A stretch of DNA of 64,000 bases from Rhizobium sp. 2MFCol3.1 (GCF_000377565.1 NZ_KB898356.1:186001-250000); one strand, 5' to 3'. Counted from the first letter of the stretch, positions 32,950-43,800 are shown. The notes: generated by a model from the sequence alone, not told the origin. Numbers and translations are program-made.

Positions 32950-34746
32950 ATGCCAGTCTACAAGGCCCCGGTAACCGACACGCTTTTCGTGCTGAACGAT
33001 GTGCTGGGTCTGGAGCGCTACAACAACCTGCCAGGCTTCGCCGACGCCACGCCCGACATGATCGAGGCGATCCTCGGCGAATCCGCCAAGGTGGCTGAGG
33101 AAGTGCTTTTCCCGCTGAACTATTCCGGCGACCAGGAAGGCTGCACGCGCAAGGAAGGCGGCTCGGTTAAAACGCCGAAGGGCTTCAAGCAGGCCTATGA
33201 CGCCTATTGCGAGGGCGGCTGGACGGGTCTTGCCGTGCCGGAGGAGTTTGGTGGCCAGGGGCTTCCCTACACGCTGCACGCCGCTGTCGGCGAATACACG
33301 TCGGCCGCCAACATGTCGCTGATGATGTATCCGGGTCTGACCCAGGGCGCCATCGCCGCCATTATTGTCCACGGCTCCGATGAGCAGAAGCAGACCTATC
33401 TGCCGAAGATGGTCTCCGGCGAATGGTCCGGCACCATGAACCTGACCGAGCCGCATTGCGGCACCGATCTCGGGCTGCTGCGCACCAAGGCGGTCCCGCA
33501 GGCCGATGGCAGCTACAAGATCTCCGGCCAGAAGATCTTCATTTCCGCCGGCGAACACGACATGTCCGGCAACATCGTCCACCTCGTTCTCGCCCGCATC
33601 GAGGGTGCGCCCGAGGGCACCAAGGGCATATCGCTCTTCATCGTGCCCAAGTTCATGGTCGGTGCCGATGGTGCGGCCGGAGAGCGCAATGGCGTCTCCT
33701 GCGGCGCGCTCGAGCACAAGATGGGCATCCATGGCAATGCTACCTGCGTCATGAACTACGACGAGGCAACCGGCTTCCTGATCGGCGCCGAGAACAAGGG
33801 CTTGGCTGCCATGTTCGTGATGATGAACGAGGCTCGCCTCAGCGTCGGCCTGCAGGGGCTGGCGATCGCCGAGATCGCCTATCAGAATGCCGCCGAATAT
33901 GCCCGCGAGCGCATCCAGGGTCGGGCGCTCTCTGGCGCGAAAGCGCCGGAGAAAAAGGCCGATCCGATCATCGTTCATCCCGATGTCCGCCGCGCGCTGA
34001 TGACCATCCGCTCGTTTAACGAAGCCGGCCGCGCCTTCCTGCTATGGACCGCGCTGAAATCTGACATCGCCCACCGCGCGACGGATGAGAAGGAACGGCA
34101 GACCGCCGACGATATTCTCGGTCTCGTCACCCCGATCCTGAAGGGCGTGATGACCGACAAGGGCTTCGACCATGCGGTCATGGCCCAGCAGGTCTTCGGC
34201 GGTCACGGCTATATCGAAGAGCAGGGCATGAGCCAGTATGTCCGCGATGCCCGTATCGCCATGATCTACGAGGGTGCAAACGGCATCCAGGCGCTCGATC
34301 TCGTCGGCCGCAAGCTCGGCCAGAATGGCGGCCGCGCGGTCATGGCGCTGTTCAAGGAGATCGGCGATTTCTGCGAGGAAAACCGCAGCGACGAGCAGAT
34401 GTCCTTCTTCACCAAGAACCTTAAGAAGGGCTTGAACGACGTGCAGGCGTCGACCATGTGGTTCATGCAGCATGCGATGGCAAAGCCCGACAATGCCGGC
34501 GCCGGCTCGACCGACTACATGCATCTCTTCGGCCTCGTCATTCTCGGCTATATGTGGGCGAAAATGGCCAAGGCCGCAAACGACGGACTGGCCGCGGGAG
34601 AGACAGATCGCGAGGCTTTCCTGCGCAACAAGCTGATCACCGCCCGCTTCTTCATGGAGCGGATCATGCCGGAAACGACGCTGCGCAAGGCGCGCATCGA
34701 GACCGGAGCGGAAACGATGATGGCATTGAGCGCCGAGGCGTTTTGA
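32950..34746 (+). CDS. Acyl-CoA dehydrogenase (long form with C-terminal extension)
   Basis: 598 residues, the length of the FadE/DmdC-like group with an extra C-terminal domain. AATTGGAGGAATT precedes ATG 32950. N-terminal acyl-CoA DH region [19 protein letters not shown]; mid-domain [19 protein letters not shown] near 162; FAD-domain [31 protein letters not shown] split near 415-445, with the catalytic Glu at about 441. It introduces the alpha,beta double bond of acyl-CoA and gives electrons to ETF. First gene of a dehydrogenase-thiolase-FadJ set under the palindrome at 32866. The chain-length preference is unknown. Confidence 0.94.
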   Translation: MPVYKAPVTDTLFVLNDVLGLERYNNLPGFADATPDMIEAILGESAKVAEEVLFPLNYSGDQEGCTRKEGGSVKTPKGFKQAYDAYCEGGWTGLAVPEEFGGQGLPYTLHAAVGEYTSAANMSLMMYPGLTQGAIAAIIVHGSDEQKQTYLPKMVSGEWSGTMNLTEPHCGTDLGLLRTKAVPQADGSYKISGQKIFISAGEHDMSGNIVHLVLARIEGAPEGTKGISLFIVPKFMVGADGAAGERNGVSCGALEHKMGIHGNATCVMNYDEATGFLIGAENKGLAAMFVMMNEARLSVGLQGLAIAEIAYQNAAEYARERIQGRALSGAKAPEKKADPIIVHPDVRRALMTIRSFNEAGRAFLLWTALKSDIAHRATDEKERQTADDILGLVTPILKGVMTDKGFDHAVMAQQVFGGHGYIEEQGMSQYVRDARIAMIYEGANGIQALDLVGRKLGQNGGRAVMALFKEIGDFCEENRSDEQMSFFTKNLKKGLNDVQASTMWFMQHAMAKPDNAGAGSTDYMHLFGLVILGYMWAKMAKAANDGLAAGETDREAFLRNKLITARFFMERIMPETTLRKARIETGAETMMALSAEAF

Positions 34747-34783
34747 GGTTCGCGGCCAACAGCCGCCAGGGAGACGAGACAGG

Positions 34784-35992
34784 ATGACCGAAGTTTTCAT
34801 TTACGATCACGTCCGCACGCCGCGCGGCCGCGGCAAGAAGGATGGCTCGCTGCACGAGGTGCCGTCGGTGCGCCTTGCGGCGAAAACGCTGGAAGCGCTG
34901 CGCGACCGCAATGGGCTGAATACCGAAACGGTCGATGACATCATCATGGGCTGCGTCGATCCTGTCATGGAAGCGGGCGCGGTCATTCCGCGCGGTGCCG
35001 CCTTCGAGGCGGGCTATTCCATCAAGGCGCCGGGCATGCAGATCTCCCGTTTTTGCGCGTCCGGCCTCGACGCCGTCAATTTCGCCGCCGCCAAGATCGC
35101 GCAGGGCGCCGATGACATCGTCATCGCCGGTGGCGTCGAGAGCATGTCGCGCGTCGGTCTCGGCATGTCGGGCGGCGCGTGGTTCATGGACCCGTCGGTC
35201 AACTTCCCGGCTTATTTTATGCCGCAGGGCGTCTCAGCCGATCTCATCGCCACCAAATACGGCTTCAGCCGCGACGACGTCGACGCCTATGCCGTCGAAA
35301 GCCAGAAGCGCGCCGCCAATTCCTGGGAGAAGGGTTACTTCAAGAACTCCGTCATCCCGGTGAAGGACCAGAACGGCCTCGTGATCCTCGACCGCGACGA
35401 GCACATGCGCCCCGGCACCGACATGCAGGCGCTGGCCTCGCTCAATCCATCCTTCCAGATGCCCGGCGAGATGGGCGGCTTCGAGGCTGTCGGCATCCAG
35501 GCGCATCCGGAGATCGAGCGGATCAACTATGTCCACCACGCCGGCAATTCGTCGGGCATCGTCGATGGCGCCGCCGCTGTGCTGCTCGGCTCGAAGGCCG
35601 GCGGCGAGAGCATGGGGCTGAAACCGCGCGGCCGTATCAAGGCCTTCGCCAATATCGGCTCCGACCCGGCCCTGATGCTGACCGGCCCCGTCGACGTCAC
35701 CGAAAAGCTCTTGAAGCGTTCGGGCATGGCGCTCGCCGATATCGATCTCTTCGAGCTCAACGAAGCCTTCGCCGCCGTCGTGCTGCGCTACATGCAGGCC
35801 TTCGACATCGACCACGACAAGATCAACGTCAACGGCGGCGCGATCGCCATGGGCCACCCGCTCGGCGCCACCGGCGCGATGATCCTCGGCACTGTGCTGG
35901 ACGAGCTGGAACGCCGCGATCTCAACACCGCGCTGGTCACGCTCTGCATCGGCGCCGGCATGGGCACCGCGACTGTGATCGAGAGGGTGTAG
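34784..35992 (+). CDS. Acetyl-CoA C-acyltransferase (thiolase)
   Basis: 402 residues, 37 bp after the dehydrogenase. Thiolase signatures: nucleophilic Cys at about 91 in [33 protein letters not shown] with the His near 358, and the second Cys near 388 in [11 protein letters not shown]. It releases acetyl-CoA from 3-ketoacyl-CoA in beta-oxidation. The subgroup resembles FadI/FadA-type long thiolases that work with FadJ, the next gene. Confidence 0.95.
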   Translation: MTEVFIYDHVRTPRGRGKKDGSLHEVPSVRLAAKTLEALRDRNGLNTETVDDIIMGCVDPVMEAGAVIPRGAAFEAGYSIKAPGMQISRFCASGLDAVNFAAAKIAQGADDIVIAGGVESMSRVGLGMSGGAWFMDPSVNFPAYFMPQGVSADLIATKYGFSRDDVDAYAVESQKRAANSWEKGYFKNSVIPVKDQNGLVILDRDEHMRPGTDMQALASLNPSFQMPGEMGGFEAVGIQAHPEIERINYVHHAGNSSGIVDGAAAVLLGSKAGGESMGLKPRGRIKAFANIGSDPALMLTGPVDVTEKLLKRSGMALADIDLFELNEAFAAVVLRYMQAFDIDHDKINVNGGAIAMGHPLGATGAMILGTVLDELERRDLNTALVTLCIGAGMGTATVIERV

Positions 35993-36122
35993 CCCCCTCA
36001 TCCGACCCTTCGGGCCACCTTCTCCCCGTGGGGGAGAAGGGAAGGAGCCGCAACGTGGACGATCCTCCTCTCCCCTCGGGGAGAGGGTGGCCGAGCGTAG
36101 CGGAGGCCGGGTGAGGGGGCGG
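35993..36122. repeat. RIME-like palindromic rhizobial intergenic element
   Basis: The start CCCCCTCATCCGACCCTTCG and end GGCCGGGTGAGGGGG are complementary ends of a large imperfect palindrome. Inside lie two hairpins, TTCTCCCCGTGGGGGAGAAG and CTCTCCCCTCGGGGAGAG. The element sits wholly between thiolase and fadJ, without interrupting genes. It shares core motifs with the repeat at 11735-11895 and matches the form of RIME-type elements known in Rhizobium/Sinorhizobium. Confidence 0.85.
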
Positions 36123-36163
36123 TCTGGCACAACAGAGAATTCCACGGGAAGAGGAATCCCATC

Positions 36164-38380
36164 ATGACCACCTACACCAATTTCACCGTCGAGACCGACG
36201 CCGATGGCATCGCGCTTGTCACCTGGGATATGCCCGGCAAGTCGATGAACGTCTTCACCTCCGAGGTGATGGACGAACTGAATGCGATCATCGACCAGAC
36301 GGTGGCCGATAGCGCCGTCAAGGGCGTGGTCATCACCTCGGGCAAGTCGAGCTTCTCCGGCGGCGCTGATCTCTCGATGATCAAGGCCATGTTCACCTTC
36401 TACAACGAGGAGAAGGTCAAGGACCCGTCGACCGCCGCGCAAAAACTCTTCGATCTCGTCGGTCGCATGACCGGCCTGTTCCGCAAGCTGGAAACCTGTG
36501 GCAAACCCTGGGTCTCGGCCATCAATGGTACCTGCATGGGCGGCGCGCTGGAGATGTCGCTCGCCTGCCACGGCCGCGTCGCCTCCAATGCCAAGTCGGT
36601 CAAGATCGCGCTTCCCGAGGTCAAGGTCGGCATCTTCCCGGGCGCCGGCGGCACGCAGCGTGTCGCGCGTCTGGCGGATGCACAATCCGCCCTGCAGATG
36701 ATGACGACCGGCCAGTCGCTAACGGCTTCGCGCGCCAAGGCGATGAACCTGATCCACCAGGTGGTCGAGCCGGATCAGCTGATTTCAGCAGCCAAGCAGA
36801 TGATCAAGGACGGCCTGAAGCCGATCGCTCCCTGGGATGAAAAGGGCTTCAAGGCCCCCGGCGGTGGCATCTGGACGCCGGCGGCAGCCCAGCTCTGGCC
36901 GGCAGCACCCGCGATCCTGCGCCGCGAAACCGCGGGCAACTATCCTGGCGCGCTCGCGATCCTGAAATCCGTCTATGAGGGCCTGCAGGTTCCCTTCGAT
37001 ACGGCGCTCAAGATCGAGCAGCGCTATTTCACGCAGGTGCTGCAGACCACCGAAGCATTCTCGATGATCCGTTCCCTCTTCATCTCCATGCAGGAGCTTG
37101 GCAAAGGGGCCCGCCGCCCCGCCGGCATCGCAAAGACGGAGCTGAAGAAGGTGGGTGTCGTCGGCGCCGGTTTCATGGGGGCGTCGATCGCCTACGTGAC
37201 CGCCGCCGCCGGCATTCCCGTCACCCTTGTTGATCGCGACATCGAAGCCGCAAGCAAAGGCAAGTCGGTCTCCGAGGGCCTAGTGAAGGACTCAGTCGGT
37301 AAGGGCCGCCTGACGCAGGACGAGGGCGCGGCGCTTCTGGCGCGCATCACGCCGTCGGCGGATTATGCCGACCTCGCGGACGTCAACCTCGTCATCGAGG
37401 CGGTGTTCGAGGATCGCGACGTCAAGAAGGCCGTGATCGAGGCTGTCGAAGCCGTGCTGCCCGAAGGCGCGATCTTCGCCTCCAACACCTCGACCCTGCC
37501 GATCTCTGGCCTCGCGAAGAACTCGAAGCGGCCGGTCGATTTCATCGGCGTGCACTTCTTCTCGCCGGTCGAAAAGATGATGCTGACAGAAGTCATCCTC
37601 GGCAAGGAGACCGGCGACAAGGCGCTGGCCGTAGCACTGGACTACGTCGCCGCCATCAGGAAGACGCCGATCGTGGTCAACGACACGCGCGGCTTCTTCG
37701 TCAACCGCTGCGTCTTCCGCTACATCCACGAAGCCTACGACATGCTGATCGAAGGCGTGCCGCCGGCAATGATCGAAAACGCCGCCAAGATGGCCGGCAT
37801 GCCGGTTGGCCCGCTGTCGCTCAACGACGAGGTGGCGATCGATCTCAGCCAGAAGATCCTGAAGGCGACCGTCGCCGATCTCGGCGAAGCAGCCGTCGAT
37901 CCGAGGCATTTGGCGCTGATCAACAAGATGGTCGACGAACTCGACCGCCGCGGCCGCAAGAACGGCAAGGGCTTCTACGACTATCCGGCCAAGCCCGCGA
38001 AGAAGTCGCTCTGGCCGGAGCTGAAGACCTTCTATCCGCAGAAGAAGGCCGACGAGATCGATGTCGAGGTGCTGAAACAGCGCTTCCTCGCCACCATCGC
38101 GCTCGAGGCCGCGCGCACCATGGAAGAGGGCATCGTAACCGATCCGCGTGAGGCCGATGTCGGCTCCATCCTCGGCTTCGGCTTTGCGCCCTACACCGGC
38201 GGCGTACTGTCATACATCGATGGCATGGGCGTGAAAAATTTCGTGGCGCTCTGCGAGAGGTTAGCCGCCTCTTACGGACCACACTTCGCGCCGACCGCGC
38301 TGCTCAAGGATATGGCGGCAAAGGGCGAGACGTTCTACGGCCGATTCGACCCCTATGCCGGCACAAAGGCCGCGGCCTGA
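36164..38380 (+). CDS. fadJ: Multifunctional enoyl-CoA hydratase / 3-hydroxyacyl-CoA dehydrogenase
   Basis: 738 residues. Crotonase domain 1-200: KSSFSGGADLSMI, NGTCMGGALEMSLACHGR and PEVKVGIFPGAGGTQR. NAD-binding 3HCDH domain from about 327: VGVVGAGFMGASIAYVTAAA, DVNLVIEAVFED, ASNTSTLPISGLA, and the catalytic His in IGVHFFSPVEKM near 464. Two 3HCDH C-terminal domains follow (VVNDTRGFFVNRC; GILGFGFAPYTGG region). It hydrates enoyl-CoA and oxidises the hydroxyacyl-CoA, completing beta-oxidation with the two upstream enzymes. The separation from the thiolase by a palindromic repeat may uncouple expression. Confidence 0.94.
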   Translation: MTTYTNFTVETDADGIALVTWDMPGKSMNVFTSEVMDELNAIIDQTVADSAVKGVVITSGKSSFSGGADLSMIKAMFTFYNEEKVKDPSTAAQKLFDLVGRMTGLFRKLETCGKPWVSAINGTCMGGALEMSLACHGRVASNAKSVKIALPEVKVGIFPGAGGTQRVARLADAQSALQMMTTGQSLTASRAKAMNLIHQVVEPDQLISAAKQMIKDGLKPIAPWDEKGFKAPGGGIWTPAAAQLWPAAPAILRRETAGNYPGALAILKSVYEGLQVPFDTALKIEQRYFTQVLQTTEAFSMIRSLFISMQELGKGARRPAGIAKTELKKVGVVGAGFMGASIAYVTAAAGIPVTLVDRDIEAASKGKSVSEGLVKDSVGKGRLTQDEGAALLARITPSADYADLADVNLVIEAVFEDRDVKKAVIEAVEAVLPEGAIFASNTSTLPISGLAKNSKRPVDFIGVHFFSPVEKMMLTEVILGKETGDKALAVALDYVAAIRKTPIVVNDTRGFFVNRCVFRYIHEAYDMLIEGVPPAMIENAAKMAGMPVGPLSLNDEVAIDLSQKILKATVADLGEAAVDPRHLALINKMVDELDRRGRKNGKGFYDYPAKPAKKSLWPELKTFYPQKKADEIDVEVLKQRFLATIALEAARTMEEGIVTDPREADVGSILGFGFAPYTGGVLSYIDGMGVKNFVALCERLAASYGPHFAPTALLKDMAAKGETFYGRFDPYAGTKAAA

Positions 38381-38403
38381 CCGGCCTTTCCATGCTTATG
38401 ATC

Positions 38404-38425
38404 GGGCTGGCTTTTAAGCCCGCCC
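38404..38425 (+). terminator. Hairpin after fadJ
   Basis: GGGC-t-GGCTT pairs with AAGCC-c-GCCC, one mismatch and a tiny loop. It lies 24 bp after the fadJ stop, with T residues in the loop but no clear T tail. A possible terminator or stabilising 3' hairpin. Confidence 0.4.
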
Positions 38426-38436
38426 GGTCGCCCCCA

Positions 38437-38460
38437 GAATTCATCGATGAATTCATCGAT
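38437..38460. repeat. 12-bp tandem repeat containing an 18-bp perfect palindrome
   Basis: GAATTCATCGAT occurs twice in direct tandem (38437-38448, 38449-38460). The junction makes the palindrome ATCGATGAATTCATCGAT (38443-38460). It is about 200 bp upstream of the cold-shock start, so it can be a regulator site for that gene or simply a slippage duplication. Confidence 0.8.
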
Positions 38461-38465
38461 CCGGG

Positions 38466-38658
38466 CATCTTCGGTCGCTAAAGTTGCCTTGCCAGAGACA
38501 CAATTACCACGTAAAAGCCTCGCATCGATCTTGCTAGATGAACTTTGTTACGGCCGCTCGTGCTGTTGCTCGCGAACTTCCTCCAAAATCGGTTTCCATC
38601 GCATGCTGGCTTTGTTCGGTGTGCACCATCTATGTACGATTTATAAAAGGATATCGTC
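38466..38658 (+). promoter_or_regulatory. Probable cold-shock gene promoter and structured 5' leader
   Basis: The 278 bp between fadJ and the cold-shock gene hold no other gene. The stretch just before the start is unusually T- and A-rich for this genome (CGATTTATAAAAGGATATCG) and gives a good AAGG site. Long structured leaders are normal for cspA-type genes, where RNA folding responds to temperature. The transcription start cannot be read from sequence. Confidence 0.45.
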
Positions 38659-38868
38659 ATGAGCACAGGTACTGTTAAGTGGTTCAACGCAACCAAGGGC
38701 TACGGCTTCATTCAGCCGGACGACGGTTCTGCCGACGTTTTCGTTCACATCTCTGCTGTTGAGCGCGCCGGCATGCGCGAACTCAAGGACGGCCAGAAGC
38801 TGTCTTACGAGCTCGTTGCCGACAAGCGTTCGGGCAAGATGTCCGCAGACCGTCTGCAGGCTGCTTAA
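38659..38868 (+). CDS. cspA: Cold-shock domain protein
   Basis: 69 residues, the full CSD length. RNP1 is KGYGFIQP (14-21) and RNP2 is DVFVHIS (26-32), both intact. It binds single-stranded RNA/DNA as an RNA chaperone. Rhizobia carry several paralogs, so the exact cspA letter is conventional. AAAAGGATATCGTC gives the ribosome site. A strong terminator follows at 38907. Confidence 0.95.
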   Translation: MSTGTVKWFNATKGYGFIQPDDGSADVFVHISAVERAGMRELKDGQKLSYELVADKRSGKMSADRLQAA

Positions 38869-38906
38869 GTTTCGAATATATCGTCTCCGGTTCGCCGGGA
38901 CGAACG

Positions 38907-38933
38907 AAAGGCCGGGTTCGCCCGGCCTTTTTT
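38907..38933 (+). terminator. Rho-independent terminator of the cold-shock gene
   Basis: Perfect 10-bp stem AAAGGCCGGG/CCCGGCCTTT with a TTCG tetraloop and six T at the 3' side. It is 38 bp after the cold-shock stop and 18 bp before the convergent MFS stop. The A-run on the left arm allows some activity in the opposite direction. Confidence 0.95.
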
Positions 38934-38951
38934 GTTGCCCGCTTCTCGGGT

Positions 38952-40151
38952 TCAGGCGGCGATCCGGTCGGCCTTGGCGCGATCAGCCCGCAGGCCGAGA
39001 AAGCCGATCCAGGTGACGAGAATGATCGCCGTCGCATAGATATCCGTCGTCAGCTGGTAGCCGAGCGACTTCGCCAGGAACCCGGCGAGAATGGCCGGCA
39101 GGCTGAAGGCCAGATAGCTCTGGATATAGAAGGCCGACAGCAGTTCGGCGCGCTCGTCCGGCTTGGCAAGCGGCATGATCGTGCCCATCGCGCCCAGGAA
39201 ATTCGTGCCGAAGCCGACGCCGGTCAGCAGTGTGCCTAGAAGCAGCAGCGGCACGCTGGCAAGGTGCACGCCCGCAACCACCGTGAGCACGCCGAGCGTG
39301 GTCGCCATTGTCCCGAAGGCGAGGTTGCCGTTGGCCGATTTGGCGCGCCTCAGATAGACGGCGACCGCCCCAGAGGCCATCAGCGCCGTCACCACCGATC
39401 CGCCCGTCAGCGGCGCATGGCTGCCGGTCGTGCTCACCACCAGAGACGGCACGAGCGAGAGATAGAAGCCGCCGAGCGTCCAGTTGGCGATGTTGATCGG
39501 CGTGACGAGCGCCAGCGGCCGCCGCACCTGCGGCGGGATGGCGACGCGCGGCTTCAGCGACGCCCAGACACCCGGGCGGGTGGATGCGGTCTCGCCGGTT
39601 GCCCAGATCGCGCCGGCCTGGATGACGAAGGCGACGAGCAGGATCGCGTAGACGAGATGCAGCGGAAAAGGCCCATACTGGATCAGTGCGCTGGTTCCGA
39701 AAGCGCCGATCGCCATGCCGGATAGCGGAGCGATCGAGTTCACCAGCTGCCCCTTGGCCTTGTCGACATCGACGAGGGCGGCGCCGATCGAGGCGCCGGC
39801 GATCCCGGTCGCCAGCCCCTGCATGATGCGCGCCGCGATCAGCCACGCCGGCCCGCTGGCGGCGGCAAACAGCGCCATGGCGACGATCTCGAGCACCAGC
39901 GCCGAAAAGATCACCGGCTTGCGGCCGAGATGGTCGGAGATCGAGCCAGCGATCAATAGCGCAAGCAGCAGCGCGAAGGCATAGACCGCGAAGATCACCG
40001 TGATCAGCACGGGAGAGACGGCGAAGTTCTCCTGGTAGATTCGGTAAAGCGGCGTCGGCGCGGCCGAGGCTCCGAAGAAGGTTGCGAGCGTCACCGCGTG
40101 AAAACGAATGGGGTTTGACTTCGTCTCTATGGATTTGCCGGGCACGGCCAT
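38952..40151 (-). CDS. MFS transporter
   Basis: 399 residues with twelve hydrophobic helices. MFS motif A is SDHLGRKPVIF near 72. Other conserved parts: ARIMQGLATGIAGASIGAALVD near 107 and FGTNFLGAMGTIMPLAKPDERAELLSAF split near 315. Proton-driven export of small compounds is likely. It is divergent from a TetR regulator with a 139-bp promoter region, the usual arrangement for substrate-induced efflux. Substrate unknown. Confidence 0.92.
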   Translation of the reverse strand: MAVPGKSIETKSNPIRFHAVTLATFFGASAAPTPLYRIYQENFAVSPVLITVIFAVYAFALLLALLIAGSISDHLGRKPVIFSALVLEIVAMALFAAASGPAWLIAARIMQGLATGIAGASIGAALVDVDKAKGQLVNSIAPLSGMAIGAFGTSALIQYGPFPLHLVYAILLVAFVIQAGAIWATGETASTRPGVWASLKPRVAIPPQVRRPLALVTPINIANWTLGGFYLSLVPSLVVSTTGSHAPLTGGSVVTALMASGAVAVYLRRAKSANGNLAFGTMATTLGVLTVVAGVHLASVPLLLLGTLLTGVGFGTNFLGAMGTIMPLAKPDERAELLSAFYIQSYLAFSLPAILAGFLAKSLGYQLTTDIYATAIILVTWIGFLGLRADRAKADRIAA

Positions 40152-40213
40152 ATATAAGCTCCTTAAAGCTAAGTCGTTGCGTTAGTCCGATGTAGGGCAG
40201 GGGTGCGCTAAAA

Positions 40214-40226
40214 GCAAATAATTTGC
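40214..40226. promoter_or_regulatory. Operator candidate between MFS and TetR genes
   Basis: GCAAAT-A-ATTTGC is a perfect 13-bp palindrome, 63 bp from the MFS start and 65 bp from the TetR start, near the middle of the divergent promoter. TetR dimers bind such sites. Binding is inferred. Confidence 0.5.
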
Positions 40227-40290
40227 GTTAATGGATCGCTCAAAGTTTTTGAACCATGGCGCGCTCGGGAGGCCAAAGGTCGGATAACCA

Positions 40291-40887
40291 ATGCCAGCAA
40301 AAGAAAATCTCCGCCCCGGCGGGCGCAGCGCCCGCGTTCAGGCCTCCGTCCACAACGCCGTCCGAGCGCTTCTGAAAAACATGGACCGCGCCGACGTCAC
40401 CATCCCGCTGATCGCGGCTGAAGCCGGCGTCACGCCATCGACGATCTACCGCCGCTGGGGTGAACTGCAGGAATTGTTGGCCGATGTCGCCGTCGAGCGC
40501 CTTCGCCCGGACATGCTGCCGATCGACACCGGCAGCGCACGAGGCGATCTGGAGGTATGGACGGAGCAATATTGCGAGGAAATGTCCTCTGGCATCGGCC
40601 GCGACATGATGCGCGACGTGCTGGCGGCCCAGGACAACGCCAACGCCTGCAAGTGCGATGCCTTCACCCGCGAACAGATCGCGTTGATTGCTGAGCGCGC
40701 ACATGCCCGTGGCGAGGCGTTTCCCGATATCGATGCCGTCATGGATGGCGTCGTCGCCCCCATCATCTACCGCATCCTCTTCGGCGACCAGCCCTCGATC
40801 GAGCGCGTACGCGACCTCATGACCGGCGTCTTCGCAGCCATGCCTACTCGGCAGCCGCAGCCCGCTTCTGCGCCGATATCTGGGTGA
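40291..40887 (+). CDS. TetR/AcrR family transcriptional regulator
   Basis: 198 residues. The N-terminal HTH (VTIPLIAAEAGVTPSTIYRRWGELQELLADVAVERL over about 36-70) is typical TetR, with the YRRWG motif. The C-terminal ligand region resembles TetR_C_16-like domains (EVWTEQYCEEMSSGIG, VVAPIIYRILFGDQP). It probably represses the divergent MFS gene. Its 3' 44 bp overlap the 3' end of the convergent hybrid kinase gene. Confidence 0.9.
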   Translation: MPAKENLRPGGRSARVQASVHNAVRALLKNMDRADVTIPLIAAEAGVTPSTIYRRWGELQELLADVAVERLRPDMLPIDTGSARGDLEVWTEQYCEEMSSGIGRDMMRDVLAAQDNANACKCDAFTREQIALIAERAHARGEAFPDIDAVMDGVVAPIIYRILFGDQPSIERVRDLMTGVFAAMPTRQPQPASAPISG

Positions 40888-43800
40888 TATAGGCGCGCAG
40901 CGCGGCCGGGCGCACCGGCTTGTGTTGGATGCCGATCCCGTGCCGCTCCGCGTCGGCGCGCACCTCCAACGTCCGGTCGGCGGTGATGCAGAGGCCGGGA
41001 ACATAGGTTGCGAAGCGCTCGCGCACGGAGAGGATCGCGGCCACGCCGGTTCCGTCGCCGAGATGGTAATCGGCGATGACGAGATCGGGCGCCCCATCTC
41101 GCGCGTCGAGCGCCGCGACACCGGACAGCGAATCCGCTGATTGCACAGCGCAACCCCAGCCGCTCAGCAGCAATTGCATGCCCTCGAGGATATGCGGCTC
41201 ATTGTCGATGCAGAGCACCTTCAGCCCCTTGAGGTTTTGCGCCGAGCGATCGGCGGGCGCGGTCGTAATCGGCGCTTCGGCGACCGGCGAGATATCGCGC
41301 GGCATGACGATGCGGAAATCGGTGCCCTTGCCATGCGTCGAATGCAGCTCCACCGGGTGGCTGAGCACGCGCGCGATGCGATCGACGATCGATAGCCCGA
41401 GCCCGAGGCCCGATGCGGTCTTCGCGCCTTCGTCCAGCCGCGCGAACTCCTTGAACACCGTGCGGAATTTCGAGGGCGGAATGCCGATGCCCGAATCCAT
41501 CACCTGGATGACAACCTGGTTGCCACGCCGGCGCGCACCCACCAGCACCTTGCCTGTCAGCGTATATTTGATCGCGTTCGACACCAGGTTCTGCACCAGC
41601 CGCCGCAGCAGATTGGGGTCGGACCGTACGCGCAGAGACGTCGGCATCACCACCAGCTTCAAGCTCTTCTCGCGGGCAATCGGCGCGAAGTCGGTCTGGA
41701 TACGCTCCAATAGATCCGCAAGCGGAACGGAGGCAAGGCGAGGGCGCATCGCTCCGGTATCGAGCCTGGAAATGTCGAGCACGGCGCCCAGAATGCTCTC
41801 CACCGATTCCAGCGCCGAATCGATATTGCGCACGATGGCGCTGCTCTCCGATTGCCCCATCCGCTCGACCAGCGCCGAGGAATAGAGCCTGGCCGCGTTG
41901 AGCGGCTGCAGGATGTCGTGCCCGGCGGCGGCGAAGAAGCGCGTCTTGCCAAGGTTCGCCTCGTCGGCCGAGGCGCGCGCTTCGCCAAGTTCGTGGTTGA
42001 CGCGGGTAAGCTCCGCCGTACGCTCGGCCACGCGCTGCTCCAGCGTTTCGTTCGCTTGCTTCAGCGCCTGGTCGGCGGCCACGCGCTGGGTGATGTCGGT
42101 GAAGGTCGCGACGATCCCCTTGTCGGGCATGGCGTTGGAGCGCACTTCGATGATGCGTTCCCCGCGCCCGAGCACCAGCGCGAAGGGCTTGTCGAGCGTC
42201 AGGAAATGCCGGACCGTCTGGCTGACCTCGGAGACCGGGATATCGCCGCGCTGGCTGAGGATGGCGACGATATCGGCAAGCGGAAACCCGACCTGTCCCG
42301 ATGTCTCCGGCAGATCCAGCAGCTGCCGGAAGCGCCGGTTCCAAATCGTCAGGTGGTTCGAGCTGTCGAACACGGCGATGCCCTGGTCCATCTGCGACAG
42401 CGCCGTCTGCAGCATGTCCTGGTTATATTGCAGCGCCTCGCTCGCCTGGTCGAGCAGCCAGGCGGTGTCGGCCGAGGCATCCTCCACCTTCTGCAGGATG
42501 AGCGACAGCACCAGCCGCGCCGAAGACGAGCCGATGGCGCTGCCAAGCAGCTGCTCGGTGAAATGGATGAGCGCCATGTCGGCCGGTTGGTCGTCTTCCA
42601 GCTTGCGGCCGGAGTTCTGCTGGTAGGTCTGGAACGACCGCTCCATCCGCTCTTCGCCGAGATAGCGCGAGATCGTCGCCTTCAGGTCGCCGACGCTGAT
42701 CCGCGTTTTCCAGCCGCGCGTGGCAAATTGCGAGCGCGATTGCCGCTTCACGAAGATGCCCGCCTGGATGCGCTCGAGCGGCCGGGCATTGCGAGTCATC
42801 GAGCCGATCACGAAGAAGCCGGTGTTGACGAGCAGGCTCATCACCGTCGCATTCACGAGCGGGTCGGCATTGTCGGTGAATGCGGTGACGCCGGGAAAGA
42901 CGAAGCCCAGCACGGCGCTGGCCACCGCCGAATAATCCGGCCCGCCAAGCGAGGGCAGGAACAGCAGGTAGATCCAGATCACGAAGCCGGAGGAGAGGCC
43001 GAGGATCGCGCCGCGCGCATTCGCCCGCCGCCAGATCAGCCCGCCGAGCAGCGACGGCGCCATCTGCGCGATGGCGGCAAACGATAGCAGGCCGATCGAG
43101 GCTAGGCCCGTCGTACTATCAGTCGAGCGGTAATAGGCATAGCCGAGCAGCAGCACGGCGAAAATGGCGCTGCGGCGGATGTTGAGCAGCGTCTTGGCGA
43201 AATCGTCGCGCTGGCCGCCGCGCCCGGCAAGCCGTCGGCGCAGGAAGATCGGCATGACGATATCGTTGGAAACCATGATCGACAGCGCCACCGAGGCGAC
43301 GATCACCATCGCCGTCGCCGCCGAAAAACCGCCGATGAAGGTGATCAGCGACATCACGGGCATCTGCCCGACGATCGGCAGCGACAGCATGTAGAGATCG
43401 GCATTGCCGTTGCCGCCAAAGGTCAGCAGGCCCGCGATCGCCATCGGCAATACGAAGAGATTGATGGCGATGAGGTAGAGCGGGAACAGGAACCCGGCCA
43501 GCCGCAACTCCTTTGCCGTCCGGTTCTCGACCACGGTCACATGAAACTGCCGCGGCAGCATGACGATCGCGAAGGCGGAAAGCACGGTCAGCGTCAGCCA
43601 GCGGCTGATCGGCGTCTGATAATGCAGCGCCGACAGCACCAGCTCGTTCTCCGCCGCCTTCCGCCAGAGGTCGGCCGGCCCGTCGAACAGGAACCAGACG
43701 ACGCAGACGCCTGCCGTCAGAAACGCAAACAGCTTCACCACCGATTCCATCGCGACCGCGAGGATCAACCCATCCTGATGCTCGGTCGCATCCGTGTGGC

